A stretch of DNA of 64,000 bases from NCBI RefSeq assembly GCF_000025985.1, contig NC_003228.3, positions 1,488,001-1,552,000 on the forward strand. The letters are read 5' to 3'. The notes under the pieces were generated by a model. It saw only the letters and a list, made by a program, of their open reading frames with translations. It made no database searches and was not told the origin of the DNA. Source of the stretch: Bacteroides fragilis NCTC 9343. Its GTDB lineage: Bacteria; Bacteroidota; Bacteroidia; Bacteroidales; Bacteroidaceae. Positions 16,355 to 26,224 of the stretch are shown here, one piece after another. Within the stretch, counting starts at the first letter, position 1. Each line of letters begins with the position of its first letter. The position numbers and the translations under genes are program-made.

Positions 16355-18355
16355 ATGCAGAATGAAGATGATTTAAGAGGACTTGCAAAGGTTATGGACT
16401 TTATGCGGGCAATCAGTATTTTATTTGTAGTGATAAACATTTACTGGTTTTGTTACCAGTCGTTCCGGGAATGGGGTATCAATATCGGGGTAGTCGATAA
16501 AATCCTGCTGAACTTCCAGCGTACCGCCGGGCTGTTCTCCAATATCCTATATACCAAACTTTTTTCAGTGGTATTTCTTGCGCTTTCCTGTTTAGGTACA
16601 AAGGGAGTGAAAGAGGAAAAAATCACATGGAACAGGATTTATGTATTCCTGACAATCGGTTTTATCCTGTTTTTCCTGAATTGGTGGCTGTTGTTTCTGC
16701 CGCTGCCGGCAAACACGGCATTGTATATCTTTACCATGACCGCCGGGTATCTTTCCCTGTTGGCTGCCGGAGTATGGATTTCACGTTTGCTGAAAAATAA
16801 CCTGATGGATGATGTGTTTAATACCGAGAATGAAAGTTTTGCACAAGAAACACGCTTGATAGAAAACGAGTATTCCATCAACCTGCCGACACGGTTCTAC
16901 TACAAAAAGAAATGGAATGACGGATGGATAAACGTTGTAAATCCGTTCAGGGCAAGCATGGTATTGGGTACGCCCGGTTCGGGAAAATCGTATGCGATAG
17001 TCAATAATTACATCAAACAGCAAATCGAAAAAGGCTTTGCTGTTTATATTTATGACTACAAATTTCCTGACCTTTCAGAGATAGCTTACAACCACTTAAT
17101 CAGTTATTTAGATGGATATAAAGTGAAACCTAAATTCTACATGATTAACTTTGACGACCCACGTAAAAGCCACCGATGCAACCCGATAAATCCGGCGTTT
17201 ATGACGGACATATCGGACGCATACGAAGCCAGTTATACAATCATGTTAAATTTAAATCGCAGTTGGATAACCAAGCAGGGAGACTTCTTTGTAGAAAGCC
17301 CGATTATCCTGCTGGCTTCTATCATTTGGTTTTTGAAAATCTATCAGGGTGGTAAGTATTGTACATTCCCGCACGCCATTGAATTTTTGAACAAGAAATA
17401 TGCCGATACATTCACTATTTTAACCAGTTATCCCGAACTGGAAAACTACCTTTCACCGTTTATGGACGCATGGGAATCTAATGCGCAAGACCAGTTGCAG
17501 GGGCAGCTTGCAAGTGCTAAAATCCCGCTTTCGAGGATGATTTCACCCGCTTTATATTGGGTAATGACAGGGGACGATTTTTCACTGGATATAAACAATC
17601 CGGAAGAACCTAAAATATTGGTGGTAGGCAATAATCCCGACCGTCAAAATATCTATTCCTGTGCTTTGGGACTGTATAATTCCCGTATTGTGAAGCTGAT
17701 AAACAAGAAGCACCAACTCAAAAGTTCCGTAATCATAGATGAATTACCGACCATCTATTTTCGGGGACTGGATAACCTGATAGCAACGGCACGAAGCAAC
17801 AAGGTAGCGGTCTGTTTGGGCTTTCAGGATTTCAGCCAGTTACGCCGGGACTATGGCGACAAGGAAAGCAAAGTTATCGAAAATACTGTGGGTAATATCT
17901 TTTCCGGTCAGGTGGTTTCAGAAACGGCTAAAACGCTTTCAGACCGTTTCGGTAAGGTACTGCAAAAACGGCAAAGCATGACTATCAATCGGAACGACAA
18001 ATCAACCTCAATCAGTACGCAGATGGATAGCCTGATACCACCCAGCAAAATATCCAATCTCACACAGGGTATGTTTGTGGGTGCGGTCAGCGACAATTTC
18101 GATGAACGGATAGAGCAGAAAATATTCCATGCGGAAATTATGGTGGATAACGAGAAAGTGAAGCGAGAAACAGCCAGTTACAAGAAACTACCCCAAATTA
18201 TAGATTTCAGGGACGAGGACGGGAATGACCGGATGCAGGAAGAAATACAGGCAAATTACAACCGGGTCAAGCAGGAAGTCCAGCAGATTATCACGGACGA
18301 AATAGAAAGGATTAAAAATGATCCAAATTTGCAAAATTTACTGAAACATGAATAA
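16355..18355 (+). CDS. mobC: Coupling protein MobC (VirD4/TraG type)
   Basis: The 666-residue protein starts with the YWFCY membrane domain (motif IYWFCY near residue 30) and has about four transmembrane segments in the first 150 residues. The cytoplasmic ATPase follows with Walker A GTPGSGKS at about residues 206-213 and a Walker B strand VIIDELPTIYF near residue 465. It is the type IV coupling protein that hands the MobB-bound DNA to the TraG/TraM channel. The leader CTATAAAAATTTCAATT before the ATG repeats the traN leader. The restriction cassette begins immediately downstream in the opposite direction. Confidence 0.9.
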   Translation: MQNEDDLRGLAKVMDFMRAISILFVVINIYWFCYQSFREWGINIGVVDKILLNFQRTAGLFSNILYTKLFSVVFLALSCLGTKGVKEEKITWNRIYVFLTIGFILFFLNWWLLFLPLPANTALYIFTMTAGYLSLLAAGVWISRLLKNNLMDDVFNTENESFAQETRLIENEYSINLPTRFYYKKKWNDGWINVVNPFRASMVLGTPGSGKSYAIVNNYIKQQIEKGFAVYIYDYKFPDLSEIAYNHLISYLDGYKVKPKFYMINFDDPRKSHRCNPINPAFMTDISDAYEASYTIMLNLNRSWITKQGDFFVESPIILLASIIWFLKIYQGGKYCTFPHAIEFLNKKYADTFTILTSYPELENYLSPFMDAWESNAQDQLQGQLASAKIPLSRMISPALYWVMTGDDFSLDINNPEEPKILVVGNNPDRQNIYSCALGLYNSRIVKLINKKHQLKSSVIIDELPTIYFRGLDNLIATARSNKVAVCLGFQDFSQLRRDYGDKESKVIENTVGNIFSGQVVSETAKTLSDRFGKVLQKRQSMTINRNDKSTSISTQMDSLIPPSKISNLTQGMFVGAVSDNFDERIEQKIFHAEIMVDNEKVKRETASYKKLPQIIDFRDEDGNDRMQEEIQANYNRVKQEVQQIITDEIERIKNDPNLQNLLKHE

Positions 18356-18358
18356 TTC

Positions 18359-19033
18359 TTAGACCGTTTTACTTTCTTCTTGAATGTTTTTTGAGAAATC
18401 CAACATTAAGTGATAAATAGTAATTTCTTTATTATCGATACTATGTATTGAATAATAGGAATAATTAAAATCATCTACAATTTTTCGTTGTTGAATATTT
18501 CGTTGGGTATTTGAAGGAAAACCTGAAGTGTTTATAATATTATTAAGGCAAGCTACATTTTCTTGAATATTCATTGGTTGTACAATAAAAGCAATCATTC
18601 CATTAGTTTTGTAATAGCATGAATATTTTGAAGAAACAAAGCGACAAATACCCTCCGAAATATATTCTCCATTCAATCCGCTTGTTCCATTTGGATTGTT
18701 AGTATCCAATCTTTTACATTCTATAATGTAGTATGCATCATCATTTATAAATGGATTGATAGGCATTATTCGAATGTCTATTCTTCCTGTATTTTCTGGT
18801 ATTTCAGGGTCAAATAAATAATTAGTAAGACCAAGTTGTTGTTTGTAATTCTCTTTTTTTAAATAGTTATATAATATTATATCCCTAATTTTATTCTCAT
18901 TATTACAGACGTTTGTTTTTTCTTTTAATATTAAATAATAACAAGCTATTATTTTAGATAGAATATATTCAAATTCAGCATTATAATAAGCAGATGAATA
19001 TTTATAAGTTGAAGCGTTTAATTCGGAAAACAT
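18359..19033 (-). CDS. PD-(D/E)XK-like nuclease partner of the methylase
   Basis: This is a 224-residue cytoplasmic protein. A beta-strand GRIDIRIMPI (Asp near residue 84) is followed about 20 residues later by YYIIECKRLD. That gives the D...ExK pattern of PD-(D/E)XK nucleases, with a helix containing YYNAEFEYILSKI before it. I infer the restriction subunit of a two-gene system. The start codon overlaps the methylase stop by one base (TGATG), and a strong GGGAGGAG stretch lies seven bases upstream, unusual for Bacteroides. The DNA is very AT-rich. I do not recognise a named family. Confidence 0.65.
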   Translation of the reverse strand: MFSELNASTYKYSSAYYNAEFEYILSKIIACYYLILKEKTNVCNNENKIRDIILYNYLKKENYKQQLGLTNYLFDPEIPENTGRIDIRIMPINPFINDDAYYIIECKRLDTNNPNGTSGLNGEYISEGICRFVSSKYSCYYKTNGMIAFIVQPMNIQENVACLNNIINTSGFPSNTQRNIQQRKIVDDFNYSYYSIHSIDNKEITIYHLMLDFSKNIQEESKTV

Positions 19034-22000
19034 CAGAAACTCCTCCCTATTTTAATAATAGCATCAGAAAATTCATTTACATCCATGTAGCCAATAGCTT
19101 TATACCAAAGACGTTTTTCATTAGGCTTTATAATGAAAAAATCATTCCCATTGGAAGCAAATCCACGAATGTCTTTTTGTACAAATAGTTTGTCTGTGAT
19201 TTTTTCTGTTCCTATTTTTGATATAAAAGATAACAATTCAGTATTGTTTTGTTTATTAACCCATACGATATCTTGTTTATAATCTTGTATAGGTATCATT
19301 TTAAAAAATACTCCAATAATTTGTTTTGTATACCATATTTCAGCAATGAAGACTCTGTTTTCATCATTTAATTTAGATTTGAATTGCTGAATAAATAATG
19401 ATACATATTCATTTAAAATAATGTCATCATATTTTAGTGGTAAAAATAATCGAGCTTTTTCTTCATCATTTCCAATAATGAAAGTTTTATTAATATCTAA
19501 TGCATATTCAATTAAAGCGGTTTCAATGTCATTCAATTGCAATTTGTCATAAATGACTTTGTTTATTTTATTTAATTCAGATAGAATTGTATTGTTTAGG
19601 GCATTTATTTTTTTGTCATCCTGCAATACTTCTTTCTTCGCTGAATACCTTTCTTGATATGCTTGTTCAATAACTTCAATTCTATTTTTGATATTTAAAT
19701 CAATATACGGCAAATTATATTTATTATAATTTTTAGCTCTTTCTCGTTCGATACCAATAGATACAAATGTATTTATAGCATAATAAGCAAACAAAGAAGA
19801 ACTTAGTATTGCTGCTATATTATAAATCGCATCTATATCTCTAACGTTTAAAATTTTGATAGATGTGATAGAATCCTTAAAAAGTATGTCTTGCTTTGAG
19901 ATGGTGCATTTGGCTGTTAATTTTTGCAAATCAATTCCTTCTCTAATTAATAGCATCGGAGATTTAAATAGCCTTTCATCTCTAAGCCTGTGTACTTTAG
20001 ACCTTTCAAAAGGAGAGATTTTTGAAGGGTCAATAAAAAAAGAATTTACGCCATAAGAATCTATAAAAGGACATCCAATTAAGTGGGTAGAATCATATAG
20101 TGGATTACTACTATATTGAATACCAGTACCTTCTATAAATTTAGATTCATCAGAAATAATATCCTTTATTAAATTGTGTTCGTCTGTTAAACGTTTTAAG
20201 AAATTAAAATCTAAATAAGAACCATATACTAATACTTTCCAAAGCCAATCAAATTCTTTAAATTTCTGTTGTCGAACTGATTTGTAATCACTTCTATTGA
20301 TGGTAAATATTTTAAATAAAGAAAAAAAACGACTTTGCTTTAATGTTATGTGATTTACAATATTATTATTTGTATTCACTCCTTTTGCATATCTATAAAA
20401 TAATATTGCAGCAGGAGCAATTGCAGGGTCATTTGATTTTTCAAAGACTTCATGCCGAACAGGGGCTAATTCAAAAACCCTATCAATAAAAAATTCTTCT
20501 AACCAATATTGCCTAAATGGACTGTTATGTTTTTTGTTATACCCAAGATTATATAGACTACTACTTCTTATTATTAAAGCGACTTGTGTCTTGTCAGAAC
20601 AAAAATCACTAACTCTAAATACAAAACCTTCTGCTATTTCATTGTTATTAATAGCTATATCAAATTTTTTAGAAAGTTCTTTTTCTCTCTTTTTTCTGTT
20701 TTTTAAATATTTACTACCTAAATCACCTATTCCTCCACCTTTCCAAGGAGGATTACCAACTATAAAATCAAATTTTATATCTTTAAATAGAATGTTAAAT
20801 TCTGTTTCTTCATTGAAAAAATCTGACTCAAAAAAGTTCTCATTAATTAAGCAAGGGAATTTAAATTCTGCTATTGCTGGAGGGTCTAAGTAATCTAACA
20901 ACGTTAAATAGATAGAAAAGATTGCAACTTGAACAGCATTTAAATCTTTATCAATACCAAAAATATTTCTTTTCGTAATCTCTTTAATTTCATTTTTAAA
21001 TTCTGTAGATTTCACATCCACTCCTGATGCTATATATTTTTCAATTATTTTTCGAAGAGTTTCAACAAGAAAAATCCCCGAACCACATGCAGGGTCTAAA
21101 ACCTTACATTCATAACCATCTTGAGTGTTCAATTTATTTTCAATAGTTTCTTTTAAAATATAGTCAACAAGAAATAATGGTGTATAGTATGCACCTTCCT
21201 TTTCTTGATTATCTTTACCGATAAAGAGTTCATACACATTACTTATAAATTCTATAGGAATAATTGAAAAATCATAAAACTCAAAAAGAGAAGGTTGCAT
21301 TTCGTCAAGGTCTTCTCCTTTTAGTAGTCTTCTTATAGTGCTGTAATGAATCGGTTGTATTTGAATATATTCTTCATCGCGCAAAGGAAATAAATCTCCA
21401 TTAAATCCTGTTTCTGAATTTTCCAAATAATCAAAAAAATCTTTAGTTTTTTTAGGGTCGTTAAGAAGAATGCAAAATTCTTCATTTGTCCAGTATTTGG
21501 AAATTCCTTCGAAGCAAAGTTTTACTTTGCGGTCAATTAAATATCGAACAAAAATTACTTTTCCAATTAAAGCATTCGCTATTTTGGAATCTAATTTTTG
21601 CTCATATAACAATATTTTTCGAGCGGCATCTATGTTTTGTAATAGATAATAATCAACTCTGTTTTTATAATTTAATGGTTCTGCATATTGTTCCCAAGTT
21701 TTACCTGTAACTAATTCAAAATAGGAAAAATTGTTTAGTTTATCAATTCCCCCCAATTTCTCTAATGCTTTTTCATTCTTTAAAAAATTGAATCCATTAT
21801 ATATTTCAACACAGTTATTTTCAATGATGATAGCAATAGGAGATTCATTGAAGTTCCATATGGCTTCATAAAGTTTTTCCTTGTTAGACGGATTTTCAAA
21901 GAAAAGGAGTAATGGTTTATTATCAAAACAAAAGAAAGCCTTAGGCTTTATTTTATATTCTATAAGTCTTTTCACCCTGTTAGGAAAAGATGTTTTTGTT

Positions 22001-22083
22001 TTCCAATGGCTATCCTCAACGAAAAAAAGCCCATTCTTTTCGTTTAATCCAAGAGATGCTATTATATTTTTTATCTCAGCCAT
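19033..22083 (-). CDS. N6-adenine DNA methylase (Eco57I-like), large subunit
   Basis: The 1016-residue protein has a SAM-binding motif VLDPACGSGIFLVETL near residues 327-342 and the amino-methylase catalytic motif GNPPWKGGG near residue 443, so it methylates adenine N6. The C-terminal 400 residues probably hold the target-recognition part. The N-terminal 100 residues (KAFFCFDNKPLLLFFENP, then AIIIENNCVEIYNGF) recall a degenerate restriction-type fold but lack a clear D...ExK. I infer that cleavage is by the adjacent nuclease or by the pair, as in a split type IIG enzyme. The AT-rich island is inserted between the mob and DUF3945-topB operons and points against both. It could act as anti-phage defence or as an anti-loss module. 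Confidence 0.8.
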   Translation of the reverse strand: MAEIKNIIASLGLNEKNGLFFVEDSHWKTKTSFPNRVKRLIEYKIKPKAFFCFDNKPLLLFFENPSNKEKLYEAIWNFNESPIAIIIENNCVEIYNGFNFLKNEKALEKLGGIDKLNNFSYFELVTGKTWEQYAEPLNYKNRVDYYLLQNIDAARKILLYEQKLDSKIANALIGKVIFVRYLIDRKVKLCFEGISKYWTNEEFCILLNDPKKTKDFFDYLENSETGFNGDLFPLRDEEYIQIQPIHYSTIRRLLKGEDLDEMQPSLFEFYDFSIIPIEFISNVYELFIGKDNQEKEGAYYTPLFLVDYILKETIENKLNTQDGYECKVLDPACGSGIFLVETLRKIIEKYIASGVDVKSTEFKNEIKEITKRNIFGIDKDLNAVQVAIFSIYLTLLDYLDPPAIAEFKFPCLINENFFESDFFNEETEFNILFKDIKFDFIVGNPPWKGGGIGDLGSKYLKNRKKREKELSKKFDIAINNNEIAEGFVFRVSDFCSDKTQVALIIRSSSLYNLGYNKKHNSPFRQYWLEEFFIDRVFELAPVRHEVFEKSNDPAIAPAAILFYRYAKGVNTNNNIVNHITLKQSRFFSLFKIFTINRSDYKSVRQQKFKEFDWLWKVLVYGSYLDFNFLKRLTDEHNLIKDIISDESKFIEGTGIQYSSNPLYDSTHLIGCPFIDSYGVNSFFIDPSKISPFERSKVHRLRDERLFKSPMLLIREGIDLQKLTAKCTISKQDILFKDSITSIKILNVRDIDAIYNIAAILSSSLFAYYAINTFVSIGIERERAKNYNKYNLPYIDLNIKNRIEVIEQAYQERYSAKKEVLQDDKKINALNNTILSELNKINKVIYDKLQLNDIETALIEYALDINKTFIIGNDEEKARLFLPLKYDDIILNEYVSLFIQQFKSKLNDENRVFIAEIWYTKQIIGVFFKMIPIQDYKQDIVWVNKQNNTELLSFISKIGTEKITDKLFVQKDIRGFASNGNDFFIIKPNEKRLWYKAIGYMDVNEFSDAIIKIGRSF

Positions 22084-22206
22084 TTTCTACTTAAGCTAAT
22101 TTATTGTTTTTTCTATAATGCATAGAATCCTAATTTGCAAAGTTACAAAGAAAAAATCATTTTCTATTATAACTCTTATCCTTTTTAAAATTAGATTTTG
22201 ATGTAT

Positions 22207-22246
22207 AAGACAAATGAAGCCAAACGAAGACTAATGAAGCCACCCA
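22207..22246 (+). repeat. Phased 10-bp repeat site, copy C (upstream of the DUF3945 gene)
   Basis: Four consecutive 10-base units on the plus strand, AAGACAAATG, AAGCCAAACG, AAGACTAATG and AAGCCACCCA, align unit by unit with copies A and B. The site lies 82 bases before the ATG of the DUF3945-topB operon and reads toward it. Copies A and B read toward the tra genes on the opposite strand. The tail CAAAAGGGG of A and B is not conserved here. Confidence 0.6.
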
Positions 22247-22328
22247 TTCCCAAATCCTTAAATATACTCTATTTCATCCTTACTTTTACTTCCGAAATTT
22301 TTATTTACTCACTAAAATTCAAAAAGTT

Positions 22329-23858
22329 ATGGATGTAAATACAGCCAACCAATCCACCACTGACGAACAGATGATGGATATTCTTCTTGTACTGGATAAG
22401 GAGAAAAAGACAATCAGTGCAGTGAAAGGCGTGGATGAAAACGGGGAACTTCAAACCGTACCGCCGGAAAACAACAGCGAACTTCTGAAATTCGACCGTC
22501 ACGGCGATTTCTTTTCCAACTTCTTTTCCAACATGATGAACCAGTTGAAAAACCCGACCCGCTTCAACTTCTTTAAAATCCCCAAGATTGAACTTCCCAA
22601 GATTGTACCGATAATCAGGGACAACTTCGACCATCCGACCGCCAAGAATGAAGCGGAGATAGAACGTTACCGGGTAACACCCGAAACGCTGAAACAGGGG
22701 GTGACGAACGGACAACCGAACCAAACACTGCAGCAGGTACAGCAACCGCAGCAGGAAACAACGGCACAAGCACTGCAGCAACCTGACAAAAGCAAGTATG
22801 TTATCGATCCTGATAAGGTGGACTGGGAAGCTCTAAAAAACTTCGGGCTTTCCAAAGAACAGCTTGAAAAGGCAAAGGCTTTAGAACCCATGTTAAGGGG
22901 GTACAAGTCGCCCGGTGCGTTCTCCATCGCAGGTAACTACAATTCCGCCATTATGAAACTGGACGCACGCCTATCTTTCCGGCATGACAAGGATGGGAAA
23001 GTGGTTTTGGCGATACACGGCATCCGCCAAAAGCCGGAACTTGAACGTCCGTTCTTCGGGCATGAATTTTCCAAAGAGGATAAAGCCAATCTTCTTGAAA
23101 CGGGCAATATGGGACGGATCGTAAACCTGAAAAACTATATCACAGGAGAAATGATACCCTCTTTCGTCAGCGTGGATAAGGTGACGAACGAGCTGGTTTC
23201 CATGCGTGCAAGTAGCGTCCAAATACCCGATGAAATAAAGGGTGTCAAACTGAACAAGGAACAAAAGGAAGCCTTACGGGAGGGAAAGGGAGTATTCCTT
23301 GAAAATATGATTTCCAACCGTAAAAATCCCTTTTCCGCAACCGTTCAGGTCAATGCCGACAAGAAAAGTCTGGAATTTATCTATCCCAATGCCAAACAGT
23401 CACAGGAGCAACGGCAGAAACTGGAGCAGCAAAACAACCTTGTCACCAGTGACGGTGTAACCATCCCCAAGAGCATTTCAGGAATAGAACTGACACGCCA
23501 GCAACAGCAGGATTTAGTCAATGACAAAACCATCTTTGTTGCCGGGCTGAAAGACAAGCGAGGGGTCGAATACGATGCTTATATTCAGGTGAACCATGAT
23601 AAGAAGAAGTTAGGCTTTTACAGTGACAATCCCAGCTTTGACCGTTCCGCCGTGAAAGAGATTACTCCGGCAAGCAAGAACCGCACACAGGTAGCAGTTA
23701 ATTCGGAGGGCAAGACCAACGAAGCCACCAAAAAAGTGAAAGAACCTTTGAAAAAGGGTCAGGACAAGCCCACTGAAAAACAGAAAACCAAGCAGGATAA
23801 AAAGGAGAAGCAGGAGCAGACGGACAAACCCAAACAAAGCAGGGGACGCAAAAGATGA
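22329..23858 (+). CDS. DUF3945/DUF4099 conjugation-associated protein
   Basis: This 509-residue hydrophilic protein has an N-terminal domain, a Gln-rich linker (about residues 120-155), a DUF4099-like segment beginning IDPDKVDWEALKNFGLSKEQLEKAK, and two related DUF3945 units. The first is around VQIPDEIKGVKLNKEQKEAL, the second around TIPKSISGIELTRQQQQDL. The C-terminus is Lys/Gln-rich. Such proteins precede topB in Bacteroidetes mobile elements and are presumed to bind DNA or aid element processing, but no activity is established. It overlaps the next ORF by four bases, so this is an operon of three genes. Confidence 0.8.
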   Translation: MDVNTANQSTTDEQMMDILLVLDKEKKTISAVKGVDENGELQTVPPENNSELLKFDRHGDFFSNFFSNMMNQLKNPTRFNFFKIPKIELPKIVPIIRDNFDHPTAKNEAEIERYRVTPETLKQGVTNGQPNQTLQQVQQPQQETTAQALQQPDKSKYVIDPDKVDWEALKNFGLSKEQLEKAKALEPMLRGYKSPGAFSIAGNYNSAIMKLDARLSFRHDKDGKVVLAIHGIRQKPELERPFFGHEFSKEDKANLLETGNMGRIVNLKNYITGEMIPSFVSVDKVTNELVSMRASSVQIPDEIKGVKLNKEQKEALREGKGVFLENMISNRKNPFSATVQVNADKKSLEFIYPNAKQSQEQRQKLEQQNNLVTSDGVTIPKSISGIELTRQQQQDLVNDKTIFVAGLKDKRGVEYDAYIQVNHDKKKLGFYSDNPSFDRSAVKEITPASKNRTQVAVNSEGKTNEATKKVKEPLKKGQDKPTEKQKTKQDKKEKQEQTDKPKQSRGRKR

Positions 23859-24043
23859 TAACGGTATTAATCCTTATTTCGGCTATCGGTTTCGTCCTGT
23901 TTCTCTTTGCCTGTTACAAAACGGACTGGAAAACCATAGACGAGCAGAACCGACAATATTATATAAATGGCTATCACATCTACTATGACCGGAAAATCCT
24001 AAGACAAAAAGAAGTGGAACAATTAAAATCAAAATTAGAATGA
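23855..24043 (+). CDS. Small single-pass membrane protein before topB
   Basis: The 62-residue ORF has a hydrophobic N-terminal helix (about residues 2-20) and a charged Tyr-rich cytoplasmic tail. It overlaps both neighbours by ATGA (23855-23858 and 24040-24043), which strongly supports translation. The family is not recognised. Its position suggests a minor accessory role in the topB operon. Confidence 0.65.
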   Translation: MITVLILISAIGFVLFLFACYKTDWKTIDEQNRQYYINGYHIYYDRKILRQKEVEQLKSKLE

Positions 24044-26121
24044 TTGCAGTAATCGGAGAAAAACCAAGTGTGGCAAGGGACATTGCCCGCATTTTAGGAG
24101 CGAGTGAAAAACAGGATGGCTACCTTTCAGGTAACGGGTATCTCGTTACCTGGGCGTTCGGCCATCTTGTAGGTTTGGCAATGCCGGAAGCATACGGCAT
24201 ACAGAGTTTCCGTCGGGAAAGTCTGCCTATCATTCCGGATAGTTTTCAACTTACCCCCCGACAAGTAAAAGCGGAAAAAGGGTACAAGGCAGACCCCGGC
24301 GCATTGAAACAGCTAAAGGTAATCAAAGAGGTATTCGACCAGTCGGACAAGATTATAGTCGCCACCGATGCAGGAAGAGAGGGAGAACTTATATTCAGGT
24401 ACATCTACCAGTATATCGGATGCAACAAGCCCTTTGTCCGTTTATGGATAAGCAGCCTTACGGACAAGGCAATCCGTGAGGGACTGCAAAACCTGAAAGC
24501 CGGTAGTCTGTATGATAACCTGTTCCGTTCGGCACAGGCACGCAGCGAAGCGGATTATTTGATTGGAATAAACGCAACACAGGCTTTAAGCGTGGCAGCC
24601 GGACAAGGAATATTCTCTTTGGGACGGGTACAGTCACCTACGTTGGCAATGATATGCACTCGCTTTTTGGAGAACAAGAACTTTGTCCCGCAAAAGTATT
24701 GGCAACTGAAATTACAGTCGGCAAAGGATAATATAGCTTTTACGGCACTATCCGCAGATAAATACGATATGCAGCAAGCCGCCATCGACACGTTGCAAAG
24801 GATAAAGGAAGCGAAAACGGTTCAGGTGAAAACCGTAGAGCGTAAGGAAGTGAACCAAGAACCGCCTTTGCTCTATGATTTAACCACGCTGCAAAAAGAA
24901 GCGAATGCCAAACTGAATTTTTCCGCAGACAAAACCCTATCCATTGCACAAAAGTTATACGAGGGTAAACTAATCAGCTACCCCCGAACCGGAAGCCGTT
25001 ATATATCGCAGGATGTGTTCGAGGAAATCCCGGAACGTCTTGTTAATTTGGAACAGTACGCTCGTTTTGCCGGGTATGCTGCCGGGATGAAAGGCAAAGC
25101 CTTAAATTCCCGTTCTGTGAACGATGGCAGGGTAACAGACCACCACGCTTTGATAGTAACGGAAAATCTGCCCGGCAAGATGGAAACGGACGAACAGGCA
25201 ATCTATGAACTGATAGCCGGACGGATGTTGGAAGCCTTTTCTGAAAAATGCGTCAAAGACGTTACCAGTGTAACGCTGGAATGTGCAGGGTCGCTTTTCA
25301 CGGTCAAAGGGTCTGTAATCAAATCCGCCGGATGGCGTGCCGTATTCGCCGAGAAAGAAGACGGAGAGGATAACGCCACTTTGCCCGTCATGCAGGACGG
25401 TGACACTCTGCCACTTTCCGGCATTGAACTACTGGAGAAACAGACCAAGCCCAAGCCGTTACACACGGAAAGCAGCCTGCTTTCTTCAATGGAAACAGCG
25501 GGTAAGGAACTGGAAAACGCCGACCTGAAAGCCAGCATGAAAGATACGGGTATCGGTACGCCCGCTACGAGGGCAGCCATCATCGAAACGCTGTTTTTCC
25601 GCCAGTATATCGTCCGGGAGAAAAAGAACCTTGTCCCGACCGAGAAAGGGCTTGCCGTTTACAACATTATCCGGGATAAGAAGATAGCAGACGTTGAAAT
25701 GACGGGAATGTGGGAAAACACGCTTGCCAAAATAGAAAGCGGAGAAATGAACCCCGACACGTTCCGCAAAGGCATCGAAGTGTATGCACGGCAAATTACG
25801 GCTGAACTTTTGGGTGTTCAGCTTTCTTTCGCTTCGGGTAGTGGTTGCATTTGCCCCAAATGCAAGACCGGACGCATCCTTTTCGATCCGAAAGTCGCCA
25901 AATGTTCCAATGTGGATTGTTCCGTTACCATCTTTCGCAATAAGAGCGACAAGCAGCTAACAGACAAGCAGATTACCGAACTGGTGACTACCGGGAAAAC
26001 CGGGCTAATCAAAGGCTTTAAAAGCAAGAACGGCAAAGTCTTTGACGCTTCACTTACCTTTGACGAGCAGTTTAATGTTACTTTCGTGTTTCCTGAAAAG
26101 AAAGGTAAGTCGAAGAAGTAA
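24040..26121 (+). CDS. topB: DNA topoisomerase III (type IA)
   Basis: This is a 693-residue type IA topoisomerase. The Toprim domain begins GEKPSVARDIARIL and includes DAGREGELIFRYI near residues 108-120. The active-site Tyr lies in LISYPRTGSRYIS near residue 314. A C-terminal zinc-ribbon segment, CICPKCKTG...KCSNVDC, is near residues 603-628. Mobile elements of this class carry their own TopB, which would resolve or unwind transfer intermediates. The copy is full length. A strong terminator follows 70 bases downstream. Confidence 0.93.
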   Translation: MIAVIGEKPSVARDIARILGASEKQDGYLSGNGYLVTWAFGHLVGLAMPEAYGIQSFRRESLPIIPDSFQLTPRQVKAEKGYKADPGALKQLKVIKEVFDQSDKIIVATDAGREGELIFRYIYQYIGCNKPFVRLWISSLTDKAIREGLQNLKAGSLYDNLFRSAQARSEADYLIGINATQALSVAAGQGIFSLGRVQSPTLAMICTRFLENKNFVPQKYWQLKLQSAKDNIAFTALSADKYDMQQAAIDTLQRIKEAKTVQVKTVERKEVNQEPPLLYDLTTLQKEANAKLNFSADKTLSIAQKLYEGKLISYPRTGSRYISQDVFEEIPERLVNLEQYARFAGYAAGMKGKALNSRSVNDGRVTDHHALIVTENLPGKMETDEQAIYELIAGRMLEAFSEKCVKDVTSVTLECAGSLFTVKGSVIKSAGWRAVFAEKEDGEDNATLPVMQDGDTLPLSGIELLEKQTKPKPLHTESSLLSSMETAGKELENADLKASMKDTGIGTPATRAAIIETLFFRQYIVREKKNLVPTEKGLAVYNIIRDKKIADVEMTGMWENTLAKIESGEMNPDTFRKGIEVYARQITAELLGVQLSFASGSGCICPKCKTGRILFDPKVAKCSNVDCSVTIFRNKSDKQLTDKQITELVTTGKTGLIKGFKSKNGKVFDASLTFDEQFNVTFVFPEKKGKSKK

Positions 26122-26190
26122 AACGAAAATCGCTATATTTGCCACAGAAAGTTTCATTATAGATAGATTATAATTGAAATTTTTGTGGTT

Positions 26191-26221
26191 GAAGCACCCG
26201 GAGGGACACCGGGTGCTTTTT
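26191..26221 (+). terminator. Rho-independent terminator after topB
   Basis: A perfect stem AGCACCCGG / CCGGGTGCT with a seven-base loop is followed by a run of T. It ends the DUF3945-topB operon and, because the next gene converges, could serve both directions. Confidence 0.85.
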
Positions 26222-26224
26222 TAA

